A stretch of DNA of 45,219 nt from a virus. The notes under the pieces were generated by a model. The model worked only from the letters and a program-made list of their open reading frames with translations, was not told the DNA's origin and did not search any database. Position 1 is the stretch's first letter. Every line of letters starts with the position of its first letter. Positions 1 to 8,700 of the stretch are shown here, piece after piece. The stretch lies in the IMG/VR virus record IMGVR_UViG_3300025769_000223, positions 1 through 45,219 of that record, one strand, 5' to 3'. The translations under genes were made by a program, and so were the position numbers.

Positions 1-1
1 T

Positions 2-1429
2 AGTACCTCGCCCGCGACTCGTACGTTTACCTTTAATAATGTAACCGTTGTCGAAGGAACAAGGAAAGAACTCAAGTATCGAGTGGATAATGATATCGAG
101 AATCAGAAGTTTCAGTTATCCGATGACGATGCCGATACATCGACGCTTCGTGTCTTAGTCCAGGCCAACGAACAATCGACTGCGTTCGATAATTATACAA
201 AGTTCGAGAGTCTGCTCAATGTGGATTCCGATTCAAAGGTCTATTACCTTCAAGAGAATGCAAATGAATACTATGAGATATATTTCGGAGATGGTGTAAC
301 AGGTAATAAACCAACAAACAATAATATCGTAACACTCGATTATATCTTTACTGAAGGTTCAGAATCAAATGGTGCGAACGTGTTTACGATTGTCGATAAC
401 GTGGGTGGTTTCTCTAACGTTACGATTACAACTGTCGCTGCTGCATCTGGTGGGACAGAAAAAGAAACAAACGAATCAATTCGATTCAATGCTCCTCTGA
501 CATTTACATCTCAGAACAGAGCCGTTACCTCTGATGATTATAGAGCGATCATTCAAAAATCGTTCTCTAATATTTCTTCTATCTCATGTTGGGGTGGAGA
601 AGATAATGATCCACCTGATTTTGGTAAAGTGTTCATCTCTATTAAGCCTTTGGTCGGAGATGCCCTTACACAATCAGAAAAAGATAATATCACAGGTACT
701 ATTCTCAAAGGTAAGAATGTGGTTTCGATTACACCTCAAATGGTGGATCCGACCTTTACCTTCTTAGAACTTGACGTTAATTTTAAATATAATCCTAACC
801 TCACAGATCGTTCGGCTGTCGAACTCGAATCTGTTGTCAGAGATACTATTTCGGATTATAACTTTAACGAACTAGAAAAATTCGATGGTGTCTTTAGACA
901 TTCACAGTTATTAAGGGCAATTGATAATGCGGATCCTGCTATTCAGAATAGTTCCGTTCGTCCTTATATGTTTATGAACATTACACCTGCTAATAATGCA
1001 GATAATAACTTCGAATTAAAATTTGTCGAAGAATTCTATAGAGCAGGCGGAACAACACATACTATCTCCTCTACTTCTTTCCTTTTAAATGGTGAAACAG
1101 TTTATTTTGGAGATACAGAGATTACTAATGAAAATAATCGTAAGGTTATTATATACAAGATTGTGAATGGTGTAAATGTTACTGTGGTAAATAATGCAGG
1201 AACTGTTGATCATCAAAAAGGTATTATAACATTAAATAACTTTAGACCAGATACAACTGCCGCAATACGAATTACAGTTACACCTAATTCACTTGATCTT
1301 GCTCCTCTCAGAAATCAGTTAATTTCTATTGATCCTTTGAGAGTAACCGTAACACCAAGTGTAGATACAATTGCATTATCAGGTTCGTCAGGTACAATTA
1401 ATTATACAACGACCTCAAGGCTTAGATAA
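2..1429 (+). CDS. 6: Baseplate wedge subunit gp6 (5' partial)
   Basis: Structural protein of the T4-type baseplate; in T4 a gp6 dimer forms the core of each wedge and contacts gp7 and gp53. The open frame runs in from base 2 with no stop, so the start lies outside the window; a GTG at 83 is inside the frame and is not the likely start because the upstream residues (TFTFNNVTVVEGTRKELKYR) are typical gp6 sequence. The visible 475 residues compare with about 660 in T4. The stretch EYYEIYFGDGVTG is characteristic of the gp6/J-type baseplate family. The gene ends in TAA two bases before the gp7 start, so the two are probably cotranslated. The 5' part is clearly richer in GC than the 3' part (47% in 121-220 against 31% in 1201-1300, counted by hand). 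Confidence 0.9.
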   Translation, partial: STSPATRTFTFNNVTVVEGTRKELKYRVDNDIENQKFQLSDDDADTSTLRVLVQANEQSTAFDNYTKFESLLNVDSDSKVYYLQENANEYYEIYFGDGVTGNKPTNNNIVTLDYIFTEGSESNGANVFTIVDNVGGFSNVTITTVAAASGGTEKETNESIRFNAPLTFTSQNRAVTSDDYRAIIQKSFSNISSISCWGGEDNDPPDFGKVFISIKPLVGDALTQSEKDNITGTILKGKNVVSITPQMVDPTFTFLELDVNFKYNPNLTDRSAVELESVVRDTISDYNFNELEKFDGVFRHSQLLRAIDNADPAIQNSSVRPYMFMNITPANNADNNFELKFVEEFYRAGGTTHTISSTSFLLNGETVYFGDTEITNENNRKVIIYKIVNGVNVTVVNNAGTVDHQKGIITLNNFRPDTTAAIRITVTPNSLDLAPLRNQLISIDPLRVTVTPSVDTIALSGSSGTINYTTTSRLR

Positions 1430-1431
1430 GT

Positions 1432-4329
1432 ATGGCACATAAAGACAATACATTGTTTTCTTCGGATAACGCATCACCTGGTTATATTGAATCAGTAGCG
1501 TCTTCAAAGAAAAAGACAAAAGAAGATTTAAGAACTCAGGAGTTAATTCCTTCTGAGATTCTTTCGAATGCTTCTGGTATTGAAACATTATTAAATGCAT
1601 ATTATGATTATATGAACTTAGAAGAGTTTATATATCAACAAAACGAAGTTTATACAGATATTGTTTTAGATAATAAAGCAGTCTTTAGAATATCAGATCC
1701 AAGAAGTGAGAATGATCATTTCTTTACTGACGAAGATGGAGCTAATTCAACATTAACTGTAACAGCAACAGATGGAACAATTACAACAATAACATTAAAT
1801 GATGAAAACGTAGCAATCACTAATGGTAATAATCTTCCTGGTTCACTCGCTAATTCTCTTTCAGAGATTGGTAAGACATTTACTGTTACAGGATTATCTT
1901 CGTATAATACACAAACTGCCACACTTACAACGCCCATTAAATATTGGGCTGGCCCTGGTGCTTCATATGTCCTCAATACAATTGAGGAAGCAATGGATAT
2001 TGATAGCGCAGCCGCAAACTATTTAGAATTAATTCAAAAAGAAATTGCGGCTGTAATCCCTCGTTCTATTCAAGTAAATAAAAGATCTCTCTATAAATCT
2101 ATTATTGATTATTATAAAATAAGAGGTTCTTCAGATTCAATTGAAGTATTCTTTAGATTATTATTTAATGATACAGTTGAGATTGAATACCCATATAATA
2201 AAACATTAATTCCTTCATCAGGTAATTATGATACTGGTTTAGGACAATATCTTGATAATAAAGGATTTTTATCAGATGATATTAAAATACATGATTCAGA
2301 TTTTTATCAAAAGTTCTCTTACTTAATTAGAACTGGTCAGAACCTTTCTTCATGGAATGATGTCTATGCACGATTGGTTCATCCAGCTGGATTTAAATAT
2401 TTCGCTGAGATACTACTTCAATTATTTGCTACAAGAGAAGCTTTAGGAGATGATGAAAAAGAATCTTCATTCTTAGAAAATTATGCTGGTGGTACAGATC
2501 CATCAGGCGGAGATTTTAGACCAACTGGCAATTTAAGATATAGAGAATATCCTTCAGGTACAGCAGAAACGCCGAGGTTTACATTATCATCGATGCCAGG
2601 TAAACAACCTGGTGTAATTGGTATTGAAGACTTACCAATACTTGTAGAAATGTTTGGTTCTTTATTCTTACCATTTACATTTGCTGAAATCCATAAATCG
2701 GCTTCTATCGCTTTAACAGTTTCAGGTGGATCTGTAACAGGTGCCACAATTACAGATGCTGGATTTGGATATTCATCGGCTCCATCAATTACTGTAAATG
2801 GTGTAGCACTTAGTGGACAAACAATTAGTGCAGCAACTGTAACATGTACAATTGATAGTGAAGGTAAAGTAGATTCAGTAACTATTAGTGGAGCTGGATC
2901 TGGTTATCAGTCAGCATTCGCAAGTGTTGCAGGTAATCCGAATGTTGGTCAAGTGGCTTCTATTAGTGTAGTTGCGAATGAGAATAAATCATATAGTGAA
3001 CCTCCTGCAATTCGAATAAGTGCTCCTACTTCGAAAGACGAATTCGGTGTTCCACTATCAAGTAACGTTACGGCTACGGCAAAATATCTTTTACAACCAA
3101 CATCAGTATCACACATAGAATTATTGAGTGGAGGTAGTTCATATACAACACAACCTGATATATCATTTTCTAATCCATCATCACACTACACAGCAACTCC
3201 ATTCTTCACAGAAGATTATACTGGAGCATCAGTAAGTACAACACAATATGGCGATGATATATGGAGAGTTATTGATACATTAAATCACACTGCTTCAATT
3301 CAAACTATTGATTCATCATCAGTTTTACAAGTACAGACAACAACACTAGATACAAGTGCTTCTGGCAGTATTGGTGGTGTGGTATATAGATTACGTAATG
3401 ATAAACCTGAATTTGTATCAAGATTGGCCGGTAATACAATTAAAGTAAAGTGTAGAGCGAAAAAGCCAAGTAGCGGCGGAGCAGATACATTTAGAATGGC
3501 ATATTCAACAAATCAACTTGGTAACTCTGGTTGGTTTACTAAAAACTTAACAACTGATTGGCAAGACTTTGAATTTGAATATAATATTTCTAGTTCAACT
3601 CCTATTAACGAAGATTATGTAGGATTTCAAAGTGATGGTAATAATGGTATTGTTTATATCGATGATGTAAGTATTACAGTTAAGTATGATTATCCAAGAG
3701 CTCATGCAGAAATTGAAAACGGTTCTATTAGCGGAATTACACTATCACATCTAGGTTCAGGTTATACTGAATTACCTACAGTATCAATTAGTGGTAATGC
3801 TACTGCGAAAGCTCAATTAACTCCATCTGAAATTGCATCAGTAAGTATTACAAATGCGGGTGCCAATTATATTTTAAATCCAGATATAACACTAGCATCA
3901 AGGGCTAAGCATGAAGATAGAGTAAAACATAAAGATCAAACAATGATTCTTGAATTGAATCATACATATGATGATCCACAATTTAATAGACAAACAAACC
4001 CAGTTCAAAGTTCAGGATCAGTAACTGGTAGAACATTATATAATGGTGGATTATTAACAATAGGTGAATTAGGTTCAGGTAATTGGACAATAACACAATC
4101 ATCAACATCAACAAAAACAATGGGTGGCTATGAAGTATTAGTCAAAGCATCAGGTTATAGAACGCAACCTGGTAATGATTATTATAGCCAAAAAACTAAC
4201 GTATTAAATAGTAATAGATTATATGAGTTTAATGAAACAATTGAAGTATTAGGTGATACTCAATTACAAAGTACTTCTATAACTGATATAAATAAATATA
4301 ACGTGAATTCTTTTATTCACACAAATTAA
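1432..4329 (+). CDS. 7: Baseplate wedge subunit gp7-like protein with adhesin-type insert
   Basis: Wedge protein of 965 aa (T4 gp7 has 1032). Two stretches match the C-terminal part of T4 gp7 as I recall it: RGSSDSIEVFFRLLFNDTVE (around residues 225-245) and ARLVHPAGFKYFAEILLQLF (around 310-330). The large N-terminal part of T4 gp7 has no counterpart. Residues about 424-823 are an insert: Gly/Ser-rich beta repeats of the form GSGYxxxPxV flank a jelly-roll-like domain (about 590-753) that ends in YIDDVSITV, typical of carbohydrate-binding modules of the CBM4/9 kind. Tandem gene between gp6 and gp8. ATG follows the gp6 stop by two bases, with AAGG at 1418-1421 as a weak ribosome site. The 3' end contains a late promoter for gp8. 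Identity as gp7 rests on remembered motifs plus position; the insert's role is inferred. Confidence 0.8.
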   Translation: MAHKDNTLFSSDNASPGYIESVASSKKKTKEDLRTQELIPSEILSNASGIETLLNAYYDYMNLEEFIYQQNEVYTDIVLDNKAVFRISDPRSENDHFFTDEDGANSTLTVTATDGTITTITLNDENVAITNGNNLPGSLANSLSEIGKTFTVTGLSSYNTQTATLTTPIKYWAGPGASYVLNTIEEAMDIDSAAANYLELIQKEIAAVIPRSIQVNKRSLYKSIIDYYKIRGSSDSIEVFFRLLFNDTVEIEYPYNKTLIPSSGNYDTGLGQYLDNKGFLSDDIKIHDSDFYQKFSYLIRTGQNLSSWNDVYARLVHPAGFKYFAEILLQLFATREALGDDEKESSFLENYAGGTDPSGGDFRPTGNLRYREYPSGTAETPRFTLSSMPGKQPGVIGIEDLPILVEMFGSLFLPFTFAEIHKSASIALTVSGGSVTGATITDAGFGYSSAPSITVNGVALSGQTISAATVTCTIDSEGKVDSVTISGAGSGYQSAFASVAGNPNVGQVASISVVANENKSYSEPPAIRISAPTSKDEFGVPLSSNVTATAKYLLQPTSVSHIELLSGGSSYTTQPDISFSNPSSHYTATPFFTEDYTGASVSTTQYGDDIWRVIDTLNHTASIQTIDSSSVLQVQTTTLDTSASGSIGGVVYRLRNDKPEFVSRLAGNTIKVKCRAKKPSSGGADTFRMAYSTNQLGNSGWFTKNLTTDWQDFEFEYNISSSTPINEDYVGFQSDGNNGIVYIDDVSITVKYDYPRAHAEIENGSISGITLSHLGSGYTELPTVSISGNATAKAQLTPSEIASVSITNAGANYILNPDITLASRAKHEDRVKHKDQTMILELNHTYDDPQFNRQTNPVQSSGSVTGRTLYNGGLLTIGELGSGNWTITQSSTSTKTMGGYEVLVKASGYRTQPGNDYYSQKTNVLNSNRLYEFNETIEVLGDTQLQSTSITDINKYNVNSFIHTN
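2701..3900 (+). repeat. GSGYxxxPxV beta repeats around a CBM-like domain in gp7
   Basis: Protein-level repeats at codons about 424-823 of the gp7-like gene. Units visible include AGFGYSSAPSITVNG, GAGSGYQSAFASVAG, GGSSYTTQPDISF, GSGYTELPTVSISG and AGANYILNPDITL. A non-repeat block of about 165 residues in the middle (3199-3690) looks like a jelly-roll carbohydrate-binding module. The same repeat type occurs in the neighbouring gp8. Confidence 0.7.
4287..4294 (+). promoter_or_regulatory. T4-type late promoter (TATAAATA) for gp8
   Basis: Exact TATAAATA inside the last codons of gp7, 48 bases before the gp8 ATG. In T4 this -10 octamer alone directs late transcription by the gp55 sigma factor with the gp33/gp45 co-activators, and transcription starts a few bases downstream, here about 4300. 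The base after the octamer is A rather than the G seen at most other sites in this window. Confidence 0.6.
4303..4320 (+). promoter_or_regulatory. Small hairpin at predicted 5' end of gp8 transcript
   Basis: Inverted repeat GTGAAT (4303-4308) and ATTCAC (4315-4320) with a six-base loop TCTTTT. It begins eight bases after the late promoter octamer, so it would form at the very 5' end of a late transcript. No U-run follows, so it is not a standard terminator. It also overlaps the last codons of gp7. Confidence 0.35.
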
Positions 4330-4342
4330 CGGGAAATAAAAA

Positions 4343-5770
4343 ATGACGGCAATAGTAACATCTAAATTCAGAACGTTGAACGCAGAAAACTTTAAAGCAG
4401 ATATTGCTGATGCTGGTACTAGTGTATATGTTGGTATTGGTAAATCAGATGTCTGGTCTTTAACAACTTCTGATACAACAGACACAACACCTTTTACACC
4501 AGCAGATACATTAGATCAATTAGGAGAAGCACATCAAAACGTATTTGCTTATAAACTACTTGGCGCTAATGATGTATCACATGTAGTTCCAAGACATACA
4601 TGGCAATCAGGTGGACAATATTACGAATGGGATTCTAATGATCCAGATATTTTCGATAAAGCGTTTTATATTATTACTTCAGAGTTTAAAGTTTATAAGT
4701 GTATTAAACAAGGAAGCGGTAATTCAACACAAGAACCTGTACAAACATTAACAGTACCAACAGCAGAATCAGATGGTTACACTTGGAAATACATGTATAC
4801 AGTTTCCGTTGCTGATGCAGAAAAATTCTTGACAACTTCATATATGCCCGTTAAAACAGTTGATCCAAGAGCAGGAGGTCAAGCATCAGATTATAACAAT
4901 GATACAACCGCAGAGAATGCTTTATCAGAAGCAGACTATGCACAATACCTAAATCAAAAAGCTTCAGCTCAACACGCTAATGCTGGAGGTATTGAAAGAA
5001 TCGAACTAGCTACTACATCAGGAAGTGGAGGAACAGGATATACTTCTGCTCCTACAGTGTATATAACAGGTGATGGATCTGGCGCTCAAGCGACAGCTAC
5101 TGTTTCAGGTGGTGCTGTTACTGGATTTACTATTACAAATAAAGGAACTGGTTATACAATTGCTGATGTAAGAATTTCTGGTGGAGGTGGTAGTGATGCA
5201 TCTGCGAGAGCAGTTATTTCTCCAGCTGGTGGTCATGGAACTGATCCAATAAAAGAACTAGGTGGATTCTTTGTAGCAGTTAATACTTTACTAGAAGGTA
5301 CAGGCGGTGGAGATCTTACTGTTGGAAATGATTTCAGACAAGTAACACTTGTTAAAAATCCAACTAATTACGGGTTAACAACTATCGCTACAGCTACAAC
5401 ATTAAATGCAACAGGCGCTTTAGATTTTGCTTCTAAAACTGGAACATTCCAAGTTGATGAATTAATTACTCAAGGTTCTGGAGCATCATTAGTACAAGCA
5501 TACGTAGTATCAATTGATTCAGGAACTGGAGAAATTTATTATAATCAAAATAGTAAAACTGGTTATGGAACATTTGCGCATGGTTCAGGTAACACAGTAA
5601 CAGGACAAACTTCTGGTGCTACTGGTGTACCTAAAACTACGGCTAATGATTTCTTAACAAATCCTGAAGTTAATAAAGAAAGTGGTCAAATCATTTTTAT
5701 GGAAAACAGAAATCCAATTAATAGAACAGCTACACAGATTGAAGATATTAAAGTTATTATTGAATTCTAA
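4343..5770 (+). CDS. 8: Baseplate wedge subunit gp8
   Basis: Wedge protein that binds gp10/gp7/gp6 in T4. Both ends match T4 gp8: the N-terminus has AIVTSKFRT, and the C-terminus has [20 protein letters not shown], equivalent to T4 EMIYMENRPP...TEEINI. The conserved VVPRHTW and [10 protein letters not shown] segments lie between. At 475 aa it is about 140 residues longer than T4 gp8 (334); the extra length is largely a Gly/Ser-rich insert around residues 225-310 with [15 protein letters not shown] and [13 protein letters not shown] repeats, the same type as in gp7. ATG at 4343 is preceded by GGGAAATAAAAA. A late promoter and a small hairpin lie just upstream inside gp7, so gp8 may be transcribed separately as well as by read-through. 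Confidence 0.93.
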   Translation: MTAIVTSKFRTLNAENFKADIADAGTSVYVGIGKSDVWSLTTSDTTDTTPFTPADTLDQLGEAHQNVFAYKLLGANDVSHVVPRHTWQSGGQYYEWDSNDPDIFDKAFYIITSEFKVYKCIKQGSGNSTQEPVQTLTVPTAESDGYTWKYMYTVSVADAEKFLTTSYMPVKTVDPRAGGQASDYNNDTTAENALSEADYAQYLNQKASAQHANAGGIERIELATTSGSGGTGYTSAPTVYITGDGSGAQATATVSGGAVTGFTITNKGTGYTIADVRISGGGGSDASARAVISPAGGHGTDPIKELGGFFVAVNTLLEGTGGGDLTVGNDFRQVTLVKNPTNYGLTTIATATTLNATGALDFASKTGTFQVDELITQGSGASLVQAYVVSIDSGTGEIYYNQNSKTGYGTFAHGSGNTVTGQTSGATGVPKTTANDFLTNPEVNKESGQIIFMENRNPINRTATQIEDIKVIIEF

Positions 5771-5786
5771 TTAGAAGAGAGAAGAT

Positions 5787-8700
5787 ATGAGTACAACATC
5801 GATTAAAAATTATGGCATAGCGCCTTACTACGACGACTTTGATGAAACTAAAAATTATCAAAGAATACTGTTTAGGCCTGGAAGATCGGTTCAAGCTCGT
5901 GAGCTTACTCAAATGCAAACTGCTTTACAGGCACAGATCGATCGTCATGGTCAATATGCTTTTAAAGATGGATCACGCGTAGTTAATGGTGAAGCATCAC
6001 TCAATATTTCTCACGAATATTTAAAAGTTGAAGGAACATTCCAACACAATTCAGTAGATTATACTACTGCGAATTATCTTTCAGAAATTGTTAAAGGTAC
6101 TATTCTAACTGGTACTGCAAATACTACTCACCAAGTTACAGCTATTGTTGATAAAGTTGTAGCTGCAACTGGTTCTGATCCAGATACAATTTATATTAAA
6201 TACTTAAACAAAGGTGGTCCTAATAGAACAGTAGAAAAATTTGGTGTTGGTGAAGTTGTTTCAACTGATACATCAACAACTCGATATCTTATGGTTGGTG
6301 GCGGATCTAATGTTGATGGTAGTAATTCAGTATCAACTATTGCTAATTCAACTGGACAAGGTTCAACATATAATGTAAGAGAAGGTGTATACTTTATTTC
6401 TGGTTGTTTTGTATATGTGCCTAATCAAACATTAGTATTAGACAAATATACAAATACACCAAACTATGTTGTAGGTTTGCAAGTATCTCAAACTATTCAA
6501 ACTTCTGCAGGAGATACAAGCTTATTAGATAATGCTCAAGGTGTTCCTAATACAGCAGCACCAGGTGCAGATAGATATAAAATTTCAACAACACTTATTA
6601 AAGAAGATTTAGATACAGATACGAATAGAACAATTGATGAATATGTTCCTTTAGCTACTATAGAAAATGGTGTTGTTCGATTAGATGTCACAGATAAAAC
6701 GTCTGATACAGAATTAACAAAGAGATTAGCTAATAGAACACATGAAGAATCTGGCGATTATATTGTAGGTTTATTCGAATTAGATATTAAAGAACACTTA
6801 GATGATACAACTAATTTTGGATATAAGCTAGCAGCTAATGGAGGTGATGCCGATAAATTAGCTATTGGTGTTGAAAAATCTATCGCATATATCCAAGGAT
6901 TTAGAGTAGAAAAAACATCAAAAGAATTTGTTGAGGTTGATAAGCCTCGAGGTAATGATGCTACTGAAACAGAAACAAATACTAATACACAAATTACGGT
7001 AGGTAACTATGTTAAGTTAACTACAAATACAGTTGAAGGTATACCAGATTTAGAAACATATACAACATTAGATTTAAATATTAGTAGTACAGCAAGAGGT
7101 ACAGCAAGAGCTCGTGGTCTTGAAATATTTAGTGATCATATTAGATTATATTTATTTGATATTGTTATGGATGCTGGATATTCATTTAATAATGTTACAA
7201 CTATAACACAATCATCTACATCATTTAGTGCCACATTAGCTACAGCAGGAACAAGATTTGCCACTGGATTTAATAGCGGCTTACATAAATTACCGTATGA
7301 TGCTATTAAAAATTTAACAAATACTGAATATAAAGTAAGACATATCTTAACAGGTTCTGTTTCAACTGGATCATTACAAGTAAGTTTACCTGCATCTTCA
7401 GGAGTTATTTCAGATCAAGTTGATATTATTATTGCTCCAGCTTCAGGCGCAGTTAAAACTGGTGTAGCTGGTAATATTACAGCAGGAGGAAATGGTTCAA
7501 CCTCCGTTACATTTAATGCTACTGCACTAGGTATTTCTGGTACATGTAAAGTTCTAGTTACTGCTAAAAAGAATTTAGCTAGGAAAAATAAGTCAAGAGT
7601 AAATAGTGAAACTTTAACAATTTCTAGTTCTAATATTACTACTGGTCAAGAATCATTTGATTTAGATCATGCAGATATAATTAGAATTGTTTCAATTGTA
7701 GAAGATGGTGGAAATACTGTAACAAATAGATTTACATTAGATAATGGACAAAGAGATAACTTCTATGAAAATGGTAGAATTATCAAAAATCAATCAACTC
7801 CTGCTATTGATGTTGGAAAAGATTTAATTGTTACATTCGATTTTTATAACCATGGAGATGGAGATTATTTCTCAGTTGATTCTTATCCTACTGCAGATTA
7901 TGCAACCATAGGTTCTTTCAATAGTTCAAAGGGTGTTTTACAATTAAGAGATTGTGTAGACTTTAGACCTCGTAAAGCCGAGTCAGGTGCAACAACTGGT
8001 TCTGAATTTAGTACAGGTTCAGGATTTAAAATTTCGAGATCACCTAAGCCTGCACATATTTTCGAAAGTGATATATCATATTACTTACCAAGAATTGATA
8101 AACTAATTTTAAAAAGAGATGGTACATATGAAATTGTAAAAGGCGTAGCATCAGATATTCCTCAACCTCCAGAAGATAGAGAAGATTCTATTTCATTATA
8201 TCAATTAAAGTTAAAGCCTTATGTGTTTAATACTAATGATATTATACCTCAGTTAGTTGAAAATAAAAGATATACAATGAAAGATATTGCTAAGCTTGAT
8301 AAAAGAATTAAGAACTTAGAATACTATACATCATTATCTTTATTAGAACAATCTGCTTCAGATACATTTATGGTTGATTCGAATAATAATACTAGATTTA
8401 AAAATGGTATTTTAGTAGATTCATTTAGAGGACATAATGTAATTAATAATCAACATCCTGATACATTAGGTGGTAAGTGTGCTATTGATAAAGTACAAGG
8501 AACATTAAGAGCTAAGTGTAATTCAAAGAATGTTAATATGGTTACATCAGCTACAGCTACAAATACTGCGGTTAAGAATAGTTCTATTTGGACATTGCCA
8601 TATTCACAAGTAAATCATACAGTTCAACCTTATGCTAGTGTCGCGATTAATGTTAATCCATATAATATCTTTGAATGGGGTGGTTCACTTAAGCTTTCAC

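Noticed and set aside
83-85. GTG as start codon of the first gene
   Set aside because: The reading frame continues upstream to the window edge with gp6-like residues, so the gene is truncated by the window rather than starting here.
534-767. Short plus-strand frame inside gp6
   Set aside because: Shadow frame within a well-supported gene; composition rich in Leu/Ile/Ser without any recognisable feature. Similar frames at 1823-2026, 20519-20713, 36537-36737 and 42547-42759 were dropped for the same reason.
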